NCBI RefSeq assembly: GCF_039537505.1
Contig: NZ_BAABAQ010000018.1
Span: 124,001 to 188,000, forward strand
From: Streptosporangium oxazolinicum
Lineage (GTDB): Bacteria > Actinomycetota > Actinomycetes > Streptosporangiales > Streptosporangiaceae
Length of the DNA: 64,000 nt
Direction: 5' to 3'
Notes under the pieces: generated by a model
What the model saw: only the letters and a program-made list of their open reading frames with translations
Database searches by the model: none
Told to the model about the DNA's origin: nothing
Position numbers and translations under genes: made by a program
In this document: piece by piece, positions 34,250 to 43,405 of the stretch
How the letters are laid out: every line of letters begins with the position of its first letter
Numbering within the stretch: position 1 is the stretch's first letter

Positions 34250-36310
34250 ATGACCACCCCTGGCCGGAGCACCGCGCGACGCAAGACCCCCCACGTGCTG
34301 GCCAACGCCCCGTTCCGCAAGCTGTGGACGGCGATGTCGGTGTGCAGCCTGGGAGACTGGCTCAACCTCCTGGCGCTGACCGCCCTGGCGGGCAATCTCA
34401 CCGCGGCGTCCGGCTACAAGGTCCAGAGCCTGGCCATCGGCGGTGTCTTCGTGGCGAAGATGCTCCCGGCCATCCTGCTGGGCCCGCTCGCGGGCGCGTT
34501 CGCCGACCGGTTCGACCGGCGGCTGACGATGTTCTTCTGCGACCTCCTGCGCTTCGCGCTGGTGCTGTCGATCCCGCTGATCGGCAGTTATCAGTGGGTG
34601 ATCGTCGCCACGTTCCTGGTCGAGTGCGTCAACCTCTTCTGGGTCCCGGCCAAGGACGCCACGGTGCCCAATCTGGTGCCCAAGGAGCGGCTGGAGGAGG
34701 CAAACCAGCTCAACTTCCTGGTCACGTACGGCACCGCGCCCATCGCCGCGCTGCTGTTCGCGCTGCTGTCGGTCGCCGACGACGTCCTGGGCAGGCTGGT
34801 GCCGTTCCTCGCCCAGCGCGAGACCTACCTGGCGCTGTTCATCAACGCGCTCGCGTACCTGGTCTCGGCCGTGATCATCTTCTCGCTCAAGGACATCCCG
34901 AGGAGCGGCGCGCGGGCCACCGCCACGCCGTCGGTGCTGCGGCAGATCTTCGAGGGCTGGCGGTTCGTCGGAGGCAACCGGCTGATCCGCGGCCTGATCA
35001 TCGGCATGCTGGGCGCGTTCGCCGCCGGTGGCGCGGTGGTCGGGGTGGCCAAGATCTACGTGGAAGCGCTGGGCGGTGGCGACGCGGCGTACGGCGTGGT
35101 CTTCGGCGCGGTCTTCGTCGGTATGGCGTCCGGCATGTTCTTCGGGCCCAGGCTGCTGAGGGAGCTGTCGCGGCGCAGGCTGTTCGGCCTGGCGATCGTG
35201 GTGGCCGGGCTGGTCCTCGTCGCGGTCGCGCTCGTCCACAACCTGGTGATCGTCGTCCTGCTCACCGTGCTGCTCGGGGCGTGCGCGGGAATCGCCTGGA
35301 TCATCGGCTACACCATGATCGGGCTGGAGGTGGACGACAACCTGCGGGGCCGTACGTTCTCCTTCCTGCAGTCGCTCGCCCGGGTGACCCTGCTGCTGGT
35401 GGTCGCGGTCGCGCCGACCCTGGCGGGCCTGTTCGGCGAGCACCAGATCAGGGTCGGCCCGGATCCGGTCTACCGGTTCGACGGCTCGAACCTGGTGTTG
35501 CTGGTCGGCGGGCTGCTCGCGGTGATCGTCGGAATCGTGGCGCTGCGGCAGATGGACGACCGCAGGGGCGTCTCGATCGTCGCCGACCTGCTCGCCGCGG
35601 TGCGCGGCGAGCGGTTCGCCCCCGAGAGCGCCGAGCAGGGGCGCGGGACGTTCATCGCGTTCGAGGGCGGCGAGGGGTCGGGGAAGACCACCCAGTCCAG
35701 GTTGCTGGCGATCTGGCTGCGTGACCAGGGCTTCGACGTCGTGCAGACCCGTGAGCCCGGCTCGACCAAGGTGGGGATGCGGCTGCGGGCGATCCTGCTC
35801 GACGCGGTGCACCAGGGGCTGTCCGCGCGGTCCGAGGCGCTGCTGTACGCGGCCGACCGGGCCGAGCACGTGGAGAAGGTCATCCGCCCGGCTCTGTACC
35901 GGGGTTCGATGGTGGTCTCCGACCGCTACGTCGACTCGTCGCTCGCCTACCAGGGCGCGGGCCGGGCCCTGGACACCGAGGACGTCACGAGGATCAACAG
36001 CTGGGCCACCGGCGGGCTCGTCCCCGACCTCACCGTGCTCATCGACACCCCGCCGTCGGTGGGACTGGCCCGGCTGGGCGGGGCCGCCGACCGCATCGAG
36101 TCGGAGCCTCTGGAGTTCCACGAGCGCGTCCGCCGCGAGTTCCGGGCGCTGGCCGCCGCCGAGCCCGACCGCTACCTGGTCGTCGACGGGACCCTGCCCC
36201 AGAACCAGATCTCCTCGATCATCCACGACCGGGTCCGCGAGATCCTGCCCGATCCGGTGCCACAGGAGTCGGAGGACGTCACCGGGACCATGCCCGCGAT
36301 CCGCGACTGA
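34250..36310 (+). CDS. tmk: MFS transporter-thymidylate kinase fusion
   Basis: 686 residues from ATG 34250. Residues about 10-430 form a 12-helix MFS domain (LGPLAGAFADRFDRRLTMFF is the loop 2-3 motif). Residues about 460-665 are a full thymidylate kinase: P-loop EGGEGSGKTTQS (about 471-478), TREPGSTKVG, the DRY motif SDRYVDSSLAYQGAGR and LIDTPPSVGLAR. dTMP kinase makes dTDP for DNA synthesis. Such fusions are known in actinomycetes; the transported substrate is unknown. Followed by holB, the usual order. No strong ribosome site is seen. Confidence 0.93.
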   Translation: MTTPGRSTARRKTPHVLANAPFRKLWTAMSVCSLGDWLNLLALTALAGNLTAASGYKVQSLAIGGVFVAKMLPAILLGPLAGAFADRFDRRLTMFFCDLLRFALVLSIPLIGSYQWVIVATFLVECVNLFWVPAKDATVPNLVPKERLEEANQLNFLVTYGTAPIAALLFALLSVADDVLGRLVPFLAQRETYLALFINALAYLVSAVIIFSLKDIPRSGARATATPSVLRQIFEGWRFVGGNRLIRGLIIGMLGAFAAGGAVVGVAKIYVEALGGGDAAYGVVFGAVFVGMASGMFFGPRLLRELSRRRLFGLAIVVAGLVLVAVALVHNLVIVVLLTVLLGACAGIAWIIGYTMIGLEVDDNLRGRTFSFLQSLARVTLLLVVAVAPTLAGLFGEHQIRVGPDPVYRFDGSNLVLLVGGLLAVIVGIVALRQMDDRRGVSIVADLLAAVRGERFAPESAEQGRGTFIAFEGGEGSGKTTQSRLLAIWLRDQGFDVVQTREPGSTKVGMRLRAILLDAVHQGLSARSEALLYAADRAEHVEKVIRPALYRGSMVVSDRYVDSSLAYQGAGRALDTEDVTRINSWATGGLVPDLTVLIDTPPSVGLARLGGAADRIESEPLEFHERVRREFRALAAAEPDRYLVVDGTLPQNQISSIIHDRVREILPDPVPQESEDVTGTMPAIRD

Positions 36311-36403
36311 GCTCACGTTCCCGGCGGTGGGTCGGTCCTGTGCGTCCGCACCGCGCCGGGCGCGCGATCCGCGACTGAGCCCGCGTGCCCGACGGTAGGT
36401 TGG
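36296..36403. repeat. Direct repeat of the tmk 3' end
   Basis: GCGATCCGCGACTGAGC and about 23 further bases occur at 36296-36335 and again, with a few changes, at 36364-36403. The copy includes the stop codon and abuts the holB start. Confidence 0.8.
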
Positions 36404-36407
36404 GGGC

Positions 36408-37589
36408 GTGGGAGTCTTTGATGATCTTGTGGGGCAGGAGCGGGCCGCCGCGACGCTCCGCCGGGCGGCGGCGGCCGGGGCCGACCTGCTGGCCGGGGGG
36501 CGCGGTGCCGGGATGACCCACGCGTGGCTGTTCACCGGGCCCCCCGGGTCCGGGCGCGAAGAGGCCGCGCGGGCGTTCACCGCCGCGTTGTTCTGCCCCG
36601 ACCAGGGGTGCGGCCACTGCGACATGTGCCATCAGGTGGCGGTCGGCTCCCACCCCGACCTGGAGATCGTCCGCCCGCAGGGGCTCTCGTACGGCATCAA
36701 GGACACCCGGCGGCTCATCCTGCGCGCGGCCGGGGCGCCGACACTGGGCCACTGGCGGGTCGTGCTGTTCGAGGACGCCGACCGGGCGACCGAGGGGGCG
36801 TCCAACGCGCTGCTCAAGGCGATCGAGGAGCCGCCGCCGAGGACGGTGTGGCTGCTCTGCGCGCCCTCCCCGGACGACATGATGATCACCATCAGGTCCC
36901 GCTGCCGGCTCGTCACGCTCGTCACCCCGCCCACCGCGGCGGTCGCCCACGTGCTGGCCACGCGCGAGAACGTGCCACCGGCGATGGCGGAGTTCGCCGC
37001 CAGGGCCGCCCAGGGGCACATCGACCGCGCCCGCAGGCTCGCCCTGGACGAGGAGGCGCGTGCGCGCCGTGAGGCGGTGCTGTCCATCCCCCGGTCGCTC
37101 ACCGGCGTCGGGGAGTGCGTGATGGCCGCCGAGCGGCTGGTGAAGACCGCCGAGGACGAGGCCGCCGCGGTCACCGCGGTGCTGAACGAGTCGGAGATCA
37201 CCGAGCTGCGCCAGGTCTACGGCGAGGGCTCCACGGGCAAGGGGCTCAACAGGGGCCTGATCCGGGGCGGTGCCGGGGCGCTCAAGGATCTTGAGGATCG
37301 GCAGAAGTCCCGGGCGACCCGCACCAAGCGCGACGTCATCGACGCGTCCCTGCTCGACCTGGTGGCGTTCTACCGCGACGTGCTGGCGGTGCAGTTCGGC
37401 GCGCACGTGGAACTGGCCAGCGAGGACCGCCGCGCCGACCTGGACGACCTGGCCCGCGCCTCCACGCCGGAGGACACATTGCGCAGGATCGATGCGATCA
37501 TGCGCTGCCGGAGGCGGCTGGCGTCCAACGTCAGCCCGCAGATGGCGGTCGAGTCGATGACCATCTCCCTGCACCGGCCTCGGCTCTGA
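36408..37589 (+). CDS. holB: DNA polymerase III delta' subunit
   Basis: 393 residues from GTG 36408 (MGVFDDLVGQERAAATL). The AAA+ fold shows a degenerate Walker A, GPPGSGREEAA, with Arg in place of the Lys, as expected for a clamp-loader delta' that does not hydrolyse ATP. The zinc ligands CPDQGCGHCDMC, sensor motif VVLFEDADRATEGASNALLK then AIEEPP, and SRC in IRSRCRL follow. It is part of the clamp loader. Its place after tmk is conserved in actinomycetes. Confidence 0.95.
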   Translation: MGVFDDLVGQERAAATLRRAAAAGADLLAGGRGAGMTHAWLFTGPPGSGREEAARAFTAALFCPDQGCGHCDMCHQVAVGSHPDLEIVRPQGLSYGIKDTRRLILRAAGAPTLGHWRVVLFEDADRATEGASNALLKAIEEPPPRTVWLLCAPSPDDMMITIRSRCRLVTLVTPPTAAVAHVLATRENVPPAMAEFAARAAQGHIDRARRLALDEEARARREAVLSIPRSLTGVGECVMAAERLVKTAEDEAAAVTAVLNESEITELRQVYGEGSTGKGLNRGLIRGGAGALKDLEDRQKSRATRTKRDVIDASLLDLVAFYRDVLAVQFGAHVELASEDRRADLDDLARASTPEDTLRRIDAIMRCRRRLASNVSPQMAVESMTISLHRPRL

Positions 37590-37785
37590 GCCGGTCCCGA
37601 CTCTGAGTCGGTCTTGTCTCCGAGGTACGGACCGGCTTCGTCCCCGACCGACACCGGGCCTGACTCCGGGCCGGGCGGGCCTTGGTTCCACGTCGGGCCG
37701 GGTTGGTGCCGGACTGTTCCGGCCTTGACTTTGATCCGGCTCGTGACGGGAGGCAACCCGGGGGCGGTTTCCGCGTCTCTTGGTC

Positions 37786-38307
37786 ATGCAACCCGAAACG
37801 TTGGGCGTGGGCAGACCCGAGCCCGCTGAGACGATCAGCGGGCTCTACGCCGGGCACGCGCTCGGGCTGACCCGGCTGGCCCTTCTCATGATCGGGGATC
37901 GCGAGTCCGCCGAGGACGTGGTGCAGGAGGCGTTCCTCGGTCTCCATCGCCGGTTCGGCCGGTTGAGAGACCCGGAGAAGGCGCTCGCCTATCTGCGCAG
38001 TGCCGTGCTGAACAACGCGCGCACCGTGCTGCGTCGCAGGCGGCTGCCCTCGTGGTTCGCCGGGACCTACACGCCGCCCGTCTGGTCGGCGGAGTCCGAG
38101 GCGATGCTCGGTGACGAGCGCCGGGCGGTCGTCGAGGCCCTCCACCGGTTGCCGCGACGGCAGCGTGAGGTGCTGCTGCTGCGCTTCTACGCGGACCTGT
38201 CGGAGGACGAGACCGCCAGGGCCATGGGGATCAGCCGGGGCACCGTCAAGTCCACCACGCATCGGGCGCTGAACGCGCTCGGCCGTCTCCTGGGGGATGA
38301 CCAGTGA
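37786..38307 (+). CDS. ECF sigma factor, SigE/SigM-like group
   Basis: 173 residues from ATG 37786. Region 2 has LALLMIGDRESAEDVVQEAF and region 4 has LPRRQREVLLLRFYADLSED followed by TARAMGISRGTVKSTTHRAL. There is no fused anti-sigma domain. The stop overlaps the GTG of the next gene (GTGA), which encodes a single-pass membrane protein, the standard sigma/anti-sigma layout. The signal and regulon are unknown. Confidence 0.93.
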   Translation: MQPETLGVGRPEPAETISGLYAGHALGLTRLALLMIGDRESAEDVVQEAFLGLHRRFGRLRDPEKALAYLRSAVLNNARTVLRRRRLPSWFAGTYTPPVWSAESEAMLGDERRAVVEALHRLPRRQREVLLLRFYADLSEDETARAMGISRGTVKSTTHRALNALGRLLGDDQ

Positions 38308-39821
38308 ACGAGATCGTCAACCGGTTGCGGGACGCGGCCGGAGCCGTTGGGGAGACCGTTCAGGACGTCCCCGCCTTCAGGCCGCAGCCGCTTCGTACGA
38401 GAAGATCGTGGGTCGTGCCGCTGGTGGCCGCGGCGGCGGTCACCGCTACCGCGGTGGCCGCCGCGGGGGTGGTGGTCGCCCAGGGCGGTGGGCGGGGGGA
38501 CGGCGTCGTCGCGCCGCCGACCCCGACCCCGATCCCGACCCTGGCTTCGGGACCGGAGTACTTCGCGGCGGCCGGAGGTGACGGCATCACCTTCTACCGG
38601 GCCGCCACCGGTCAGCGGGTCGACCGGCGACCCCTGGGGGCCACGGAGGAATACCTCCTCCTGGTGGACTCCGCGCGAGGCGCCTTCTACACCGTGGTGA
38701 GGATGGGCCCCTGCGGCTTCGGGTTCCTCCGCGTGACGCCCGGCCAAGCGGGGGAATCTCCGCGAACGGAGGAGCCGCTGGGCGGCCCGCCGCAGGGCAC
38801 CGTACCCACGTCGCTCGCGGTCAGCGCGGACGGCGGCACGCTCGTCTACGGTCTGGAGCCGTGTGAGACCGGCTCCTCCGGCGCCGCGCGGATCGGTGTG
38901 ACCGACCTGGCCACCGGTGAGAGCCGGGTGTTCGGCTCGTCGAGTGACGAAGAGGTCAAAAACGTGACGGTCACCGCGGACGGCCGCTTCGTCGCCTTCC
39001 AGCGTTTGCCCGTACGACGCGATCCGGGCGCGGGCATCACGGCCTCGCCTTTCCCGACCTCGTCCCCCTCGACCTCGCTTGTCGAAACCTCGCCTCCCCT
39101 GAGCTCGCCTTTCCCGACCTCGTCTTCCGAGACCTTGCCTTCCGCGACCCCGTCCTCCGGGAACCCGCCTCCCCCGGCCGCCGCCTGGAGCCCGACCTCC
39201 ACCCCGGTGTCCCCCCCTGTCTGGACGGATCCCGGGCCGGGGACGCCCACCGTGGTGCCTGATACACAGGACGTCCCGTCGTCCGGGGCGCCGAGTCAGG
39301 AGGCCACTCCGGTGCCGGACCCGGGGGGGACGGGCACCCCGGTACCCGACGCCACCAAAGTGCTTGAGCAGAGCGGGGGCACGGCGATCCTCGAGGTCAA
39401 CCCCGACCCCTCGGAGGTGTGGGTGCTCGACCTGCGCGAGGACGGAGAGGACATGGGCAGGGCGAGGAAGGTCCAGCTCAGGACCTCCTCCGGCGCGCCC
39501 GCCGCCGTGCACGGGGTGCGGATCGACGCCGACGGCCGCTCGTTCGTCGCGGCGCTCGGCCGGATCGTCCAGAAGGCCGACGGGAGTGGCCTTTCCGTCG
39601 TACCCGGGACCGCCGAGATCGTGCGTTTCGACGCGGAGGACGGCGTTCAGTCGGCCGTGTTCTACCGCGACGGCCGGGGAGGTTTCCGGCTGGTCGACGC
39701 GGACGGTTCGGGTGGGCATCTCGTGGTCCGCCGGGGGGCGGAGTACGGGACGGTCAGCTCCGGCCGGTATCGGACACTTAGGAGTTTCTCCAGAACCCCC
39801 GAGATGGATATCGGCTGGTGA
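38304..39821 (+). CDS. Single-pass membrane partner of the sigma factor with extracellular propeller-like domain
   Basis: 505 residues. A cytoplasmic segment of about 35 residues precedes one helix (VVPLVAAAAVTATAVAAAGV, about 37-60). The extracellular part has beta-propeller-like repeats (AVSADGGTLVYGLE, TVTADGRFVAFQRL, VRIDADGRSFVAALG) split by a roughly 110-residue Pro/Ser/Thr-rich insert. By position it should be the anti-sigma factor, but the cytoplasmic part is short and lacks an obvious zinc-binding HxxxCxxC motif. A hairpin terminator follows. Confidence 0.7.
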   Translation: MNEIVNRLRDAAGAVGETVQDVPAFRPQPLRTRRSWVVPLVAAAAVTATAVAAAGVVVAQGGGRGDGVVAPPTPTPIPTLASGPEYFAAAGGDGITFYRAATGQRVDRRPLGATEEYLLLVDSARGAFYTVVRMGPCGFGFLRVTPGQAGESPRTEEPLGGPPQGTVPTSLAVSADGGTLVYGLEPCETGSSGAARIGVTDLATGESRVFGSSSDEEVKNVTVTADGRFVAFQRLPVRRDPGAGITASPFPTSSPSTSLVETSPPLSSPFPTSSSETLPSATPSSGNPPPPAAAWSPTSTPVSPPVWTDPGPGTPTVVPDTQDVPSSGAPSQEATPVPDPGGTGTPVPDATKVLEQSGGTAILEVNPDPSEVWVLDLREDGEDMGRARKVQLRTSSGAPAAVHGVRIDADGRSFVAALGRIVQKADGSGLSVVPGTAEIVRFDAEDGVQSAVFYRDGRGGFRLVDADGSGGHLVVRRGAEYGTVSSGRYRTLRSFSRTPEMDIGW

Positions 39822-39827
39822 GAAGGC

Positions 39828-39858
39828 GGGTAGTGACCGCGCCAAGTGGTCACTACCC
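39828..39858. terminator. Hairpin after the sigma-factor operon
   Basis: GGGTAGTGACC (39828-39838) pairs perfectly with GGTCACTACCC (39848-39858), then a T-containing tail. Confidence 0.7.
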
Positions 39859-40016
39859 ATCTGTTTCCGATTAGATGGAACCATTCATCGCTAAGTCACC
39901 TCAAAGTACGAGTGTGGGTCGTTAGGATTAACAGACAAAAATAAGCTATTTCGTTATAAATCAGTGGACAGTGTCCTGCTCTACGGGGATGAGCAGAGAA
40001 GACCGGGGGACTCTTG

Positions 40017-40778
40017 GTGAGCATGGGGGCACGCCACGGGGTGATTCCGTCCGTGAGCGGGCGGGCCGTCACGAGCCGTGTGGGCGACGACGACGCGCTG
40101 AGGATCGAGTGGCCGGAGCCGATCGACGGGAACGATCCGGGGATCGTCCTGCGACACGTGGAGACCGGTGAGGAGTGCCAGGCCACGGACCTGAGGACAT
40201 TGTCCGCGGGTGTCTGGATGGCGTCGCGAGGCGGTGAGCCCGTCGCCACCGACGACCCGGGGTTCTCGCTCGACGGGCTGTGGTCCTATGCCGAGACCCC
40301 TCGCAACCGGGAGATCAGGGCGTTCCGCACCGCCCTCGGCACGCTGGGCCTGCGGGTCCGCGAGGTCGAGCCGTACGTCGAGGTGATCCGCGTGACCGCG
40401 GAGGACGGTGTGATCGAGGTCGAGGGCGCCATCGCGTACGGCGAGCCGATCCGGGGGGCGGCCAGGCTCGTGGCGGTGGCCCGCCGGGGACCGGAGCCCG
40501 TGAGCGGGCCCGCGAGCTTCCAGGGGCGGTGGTTCGAGGGAGGGGTCGAGATCGCGCCGATGGCCGAGACGCAGGTACGGCGTCGTGTCTTCTGGGATCT
40601 CTACGCGGAGATCTCCGGAACCCGGCTGCCGCTGGCCACTCGTCTTGATGACATAACGGACAAGAAGACCAAAATTCGTTTTCCCGCTCAGCGTGTCGGG
40701 CAGGTGAGGGTCCGGCCGTACTACACCGAGACCGACAGCCTCGCCGTCGCGCTCAGCGTCGAGGAGGGGAGCCCGTGA
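40017..40778 (+). CDS. Unknown protein co-translated with a GT4 glycosyltransferase
   Basis: 253 residues from GTG 40017 with GGGGGA upstream. It is mostly predicted beta-strand, soluble, with no signal peptide. The C-terminal block KIRFPAQRVGQVRVRPYYTE then DSLAVALS resembles accessory domains seen in actinomycete teichoic-acid-type glycosyl/glycerophosphotransferases. That link is weak inference. It overlaps the GT4 gene by 4 bases (GTGA). An AT-richer 100-bp stretch upstream probably holds the promoter. Confidence 0.6.
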   Translation: MSMGARHGVIPSVSGRAVTSRVGDDDALRIEWPEPIDGNDPGIVLRHVETGEECQATDLRTLSAGVWMASRGGEPVATDDPGFSLDGLWSYAETPRNREIRAFRTALGTLGLRVREVEPYVEVIRVTAEDGVIEVEGAIAYGEPIRGAARLVAVARRGPEPVSGPASFQGRWFEGGVEIAPMAETQVRRRVFWDLYAEISGTRLPLATRLDDITDKKTKIRFPAQRVGQVRVRPYYTETDSLAVALSVEEGSP

Positions 40779-41929
40779 AGATCTCCTTCCTGCTCCTCAA
40801 CGCCTACGGTATGGGCGGTACCATTCGCGCCACCTTCGACCTGGCCACCGCGATGTCCGAGCGGCACGAGGTCGAGGTCGTCAGCGTCTTCCAGCACACC
40901 GACACGCCCTTCCTGCCGCTGGGTTCCCGGGTTCGCCTGCGCTCGCTGGTGGACCTGAGGGAGGGGGCCAGGGTCCGCTGGCCGTACACGAAGAGGGCCG
41001 AGCGGCTGAGCGCGCGGGAGAGCGCGCTGATCCACCCCGAGGAGCGCGCGTACGCCTCCTTCAGCGCCTGGAGTGACGAGGTTCTCGTCCGCGAGCTGCG
41101 CAGGCTCCGCAGCGACGTGCTGATCACCACCCGCGCGGGGCTCAACATCATGGCCGCGAGGTACGCCCGCAAACGGGTCGTCACGATCGCCCAGGAGCAC
41201 CTGCACTTCGAGGCCCACCAGCCCGGGATCTTCGAGGAGATCCGGACGTGGTACCCGAAGCTCGACGCCGTCGTGACCCTCACCGAGGCCGACGAGCACG
41301 ACTACCGCAAGATGCTCGACGGGTCGCCCACCCAGGTGTTCACCATCGGCAACGGGCTGCCCGGCGGGCCGCGTCCGCGCTCCCGGCAGGAGAACCGGAT
41401 CGTGCTCGCCGCGGGCAGGCTGGTGCCGGTCAAGGGGTACGACCGGCTGCTGAAGGCGTTCGTCCGGGTGGCGAAGGAACGCCCGGACTGGAAGCTGCGG
41501 ATCTACGGCGAGGGCCGGGTCGGCGACAAACTGATGAGACAGTCCGTCAAGTTGCGCCTGCACAACAACGTCACGTTCATGGGACCCACCGGAGACATCG
41601 AGGGCGAGCTCGCCAAGGCCTCGATCCACGCGGTCAGCTCCCGCTTCGAGGGCTTCGGCATGACCATCATCGAGGCGTTCGCCTCCGGGGTGCCGGTGGT
41701 GAGCTTCGACTGCCCCCGGGGCCCCCGCGAGATCATCACCTCCGGGGTGAACGGGCTGCTGGTCCCCGCCGACGACGTGGACGCCCTGGCGGACGGGCTG
41801 ATCCAGATGATCGACGACGAGGAGGGCCGCCGCCGGATGGCCGAGAACGCCCTCCAGACGGCCAGGAACTACGACATCTCCATGATCGTGAACCGCTGGG
41901 AGAAGTCCTTCGCCGAACTCGGCCGCTGA
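40775..41929 (+). CDS. Family 4 glycosyltransferase
   Basis: 384 residues, GT-B fold. The N-terminus is MKISFLLLNAYGMGGTIRAT (nucleotide-sugar transferase glycine loop). The C-terminal domain has AAGRLVPVKGYDRLLKAF, LRIYGEG, SSRFEGFGMTIIEAFASGVP and VVSFDCPRGPREI, the E-x7-E donor-binding motif. The acceptor is probably a cell-envelope glycopolymer, judging only by gene pairing. Translationally coupled to the preceding unknown protein. Confidence 0.88.
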   Translation: MKISFLLLNAYGMGGTIRATFDLATAMSERHEVEVVSVFQHTDTPFLPLGSRVRLRSLVDLREGARVRWPYTKRAERLSARESALIHPEERAYASFSAWSDEVLVRELRRLRSDVLITTRAGLNIMAARYARKRVVTIAQEHLHFEAHQPGIFEEIRTWYPKLDAVVTLTEADEHDYRKMLDGSPTQVFTIGNGLPGGPRPRSRQENRIVLAAGRLVPVKGYDRLLKAFVRVAKERPDWKLRIYGEGRVGDKLMRQSVKLRLHNNVTFMGPTGDIEGELAKASIHAVSSRFEGFGMTIIEAFASGVPVVSFDCPRGPREIITSGVNGLLVPADDVDALADGLIQMIDDEEGRRRMAENALQTARNYDISMIVNRWEKSFAELGR

Positions 41930-42143
41930 CCGGAGCAGCGGACGGCCCGGTAGGGCGTCTCTGTGATGTGGTCGGACGAGCCGGAGCGGTGCTCGTTCCA
42001 GGGGACGGATGAGGGAACGCGGAGGCCGGCCGGAGGGACGTACGCGGCCCATGGTCGCGGATGGGGATCTTCGGGCGGTTCTCCGCGTCCCCGGGTATGC
42101 CACGTAAGGTGAGCACGAGCCGTACCCCCAGGTTTGGAGCCAT

Positions 42144-42995
42144 ATGGGCATGATCATGGCGGTGAGTTTCACCCGCTACGGCAGGCTGTACTACCTCGAT
42201 CCCGGTGAGCACAGTCCCAAGGTCGGAGACAAGGTGCTCGTCCCCACCGACGCCGGGCCCGAGGTGGCCGAGTGCGTCTGGGCACCCCAGTGGACGAGCG
42301 AGGAGGTCGGCGGGCTGCCGGTGTGCGCCGGAATCGCGAGTGAGGAGCACCTGACCCGCGACGAGGGCAACAAACGGCGGCGCGCCGAGGCCCGCAGCGT
42401 CTCCAAGCGCCTGATCAAGCGGCACACGCTGCCCATGAAGGTCGTCGGCGTCGACTACACGGACGCCGAGAACGTCTACACGGTCTACTTCTCGGCCCCC
42501 CAGCGAGTCGACTTCCGCGCCCTCGTCCGCGACCTGGCCCGCAACCTGCGCGCCCGGGTGGAACTGCGCCAGATCGGCCCCCGTGACGAGGCCCGCCTCC
42601 AGGGCGGCATCGGACCCTGCGGCCGCGACCTGTGCTGCGCCACCTTCCTCAAGGACTTCGAGCCGGTCTCCGTCCGCATGGCCAAGGACCAGGACCTGCC
42701 GGTCAACCCGCTGCGCATCGCGGGGGCGTGCGGGCGGCTGATGTGCTGCCTGAAGTACGAGCACCCTCTCTACCTCGACGCGCACAGCAGGATGCCCCGC
42801 GTCGGGCTGAAGGTCGACACCCCCGAGGGGGCGGGAACCGTCGTGGGCCGCAACGTGCCCTCCGACTCCGTCGTGGTCCGCCTGGAGGACGGCGGACGCC
42901 GCTGCGCGTGCCCGTCGGCGTCGGTGTGCTCCCCACGCAAACAGCACGACGCGGCGTACGGGGACACGGCGAAGGTCGGCGACGGCGGGGCCTGA
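42144..42995 (+). CDS. PSP1-domain RicT/YaaT-like protein
   Basis: 283 residues from ATG 42144 with GGAG 5 bases upstream. The PSP1 core reads KVGDKVLVPTDAGPEVAECV, YFSAPQRVDFRALVRDLARN and the Cys-rich GIGPCGRDLCCATFLKDFEP then AGACGRLMCCLKYEHPLYLD. In Bacillus the homologue (RicT) with RicA/RicF carries Fe-S clusters and affects RNA processing. In actinomycetes it usually lies near holB, as here. A Cys pair near the end (CACPSASVC) is extra. Confidence 0.9.
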   Translation: MGMIMAVSFTRYGRLYYLDPGEHSPKVGDKVLVPTDAGPEVAECVWAPQWTSEEVGGLPVCAGIASEEHLTRDEGNKRRRAEARSVSKRLIKRHTLPMKVVGVDYTDAENVYTVYFSAPQRVDFRALVRDLARNLRARVELRQIGPRDEARLQGGIGPCGRDLCCATFLKDFEPVSVRMAKDQDLPVNPLRIAGACGRLMCCLKYEHPLYLDAHSRMPRVGLKVDTPEGAGTVVGRNVPSDSVVVRLEDGGRRCACPSASVCSPRKQHDAAYGDTAKVGDGGA

Positions 42996-43405
42996 GCAGG
43001 GGGCGCCGGAGGCCCGCGGGCGTCCGTGTCCCGTCCTGCGGCACGCTGGTCGGTGACTGGCCGAACCTGTGTTCCTGCGGGCACCCGGGTTCGTGTCGCG
43101 GGGAAGAATGACCGCCCGCCGGTCCGGCCAGACCGGCGGGCGGCGACGAGGCCCGCCGGGCCCTCGGAGAAGGGTCGGCGGGTGGCCACGCGGGGCCGTA
43201 TCAGGTGGCCCAGCCGACCCGCTGGGTCAGCCGGCCACGGTGAGGGCGTATCAAGGTGGTTCCGACGGTCACGGGATTCCTGCCTCGGAACCCGCTCGGA
43301 GGATCGGGGCTGTCCGCGGACTCACGCGATGAGCACGCGGGGAGGGCGCGGGGAGGGCGCGGGGAGGGCGCCCGCCCCGGAGTCGATCGGCGGCCCGGAG
43401 CGCCG
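42996..43405. other. Non-coding stretch with an 11-bp triple repeat
   Basis: Between convergent ricT-like and DUF4407 genes. No gene is seen. GCGGGGAGGGC occurs three times in tandem at 43337-43369. Confidence 0.5.

Noticed and set aside
34166..36625. 819-codon minus-strand frame opposite MFS-tmk
   Set aside because: Arg/Asp/His/Gln-rich antisense shadow; the plus-strand gene is unambiguous.
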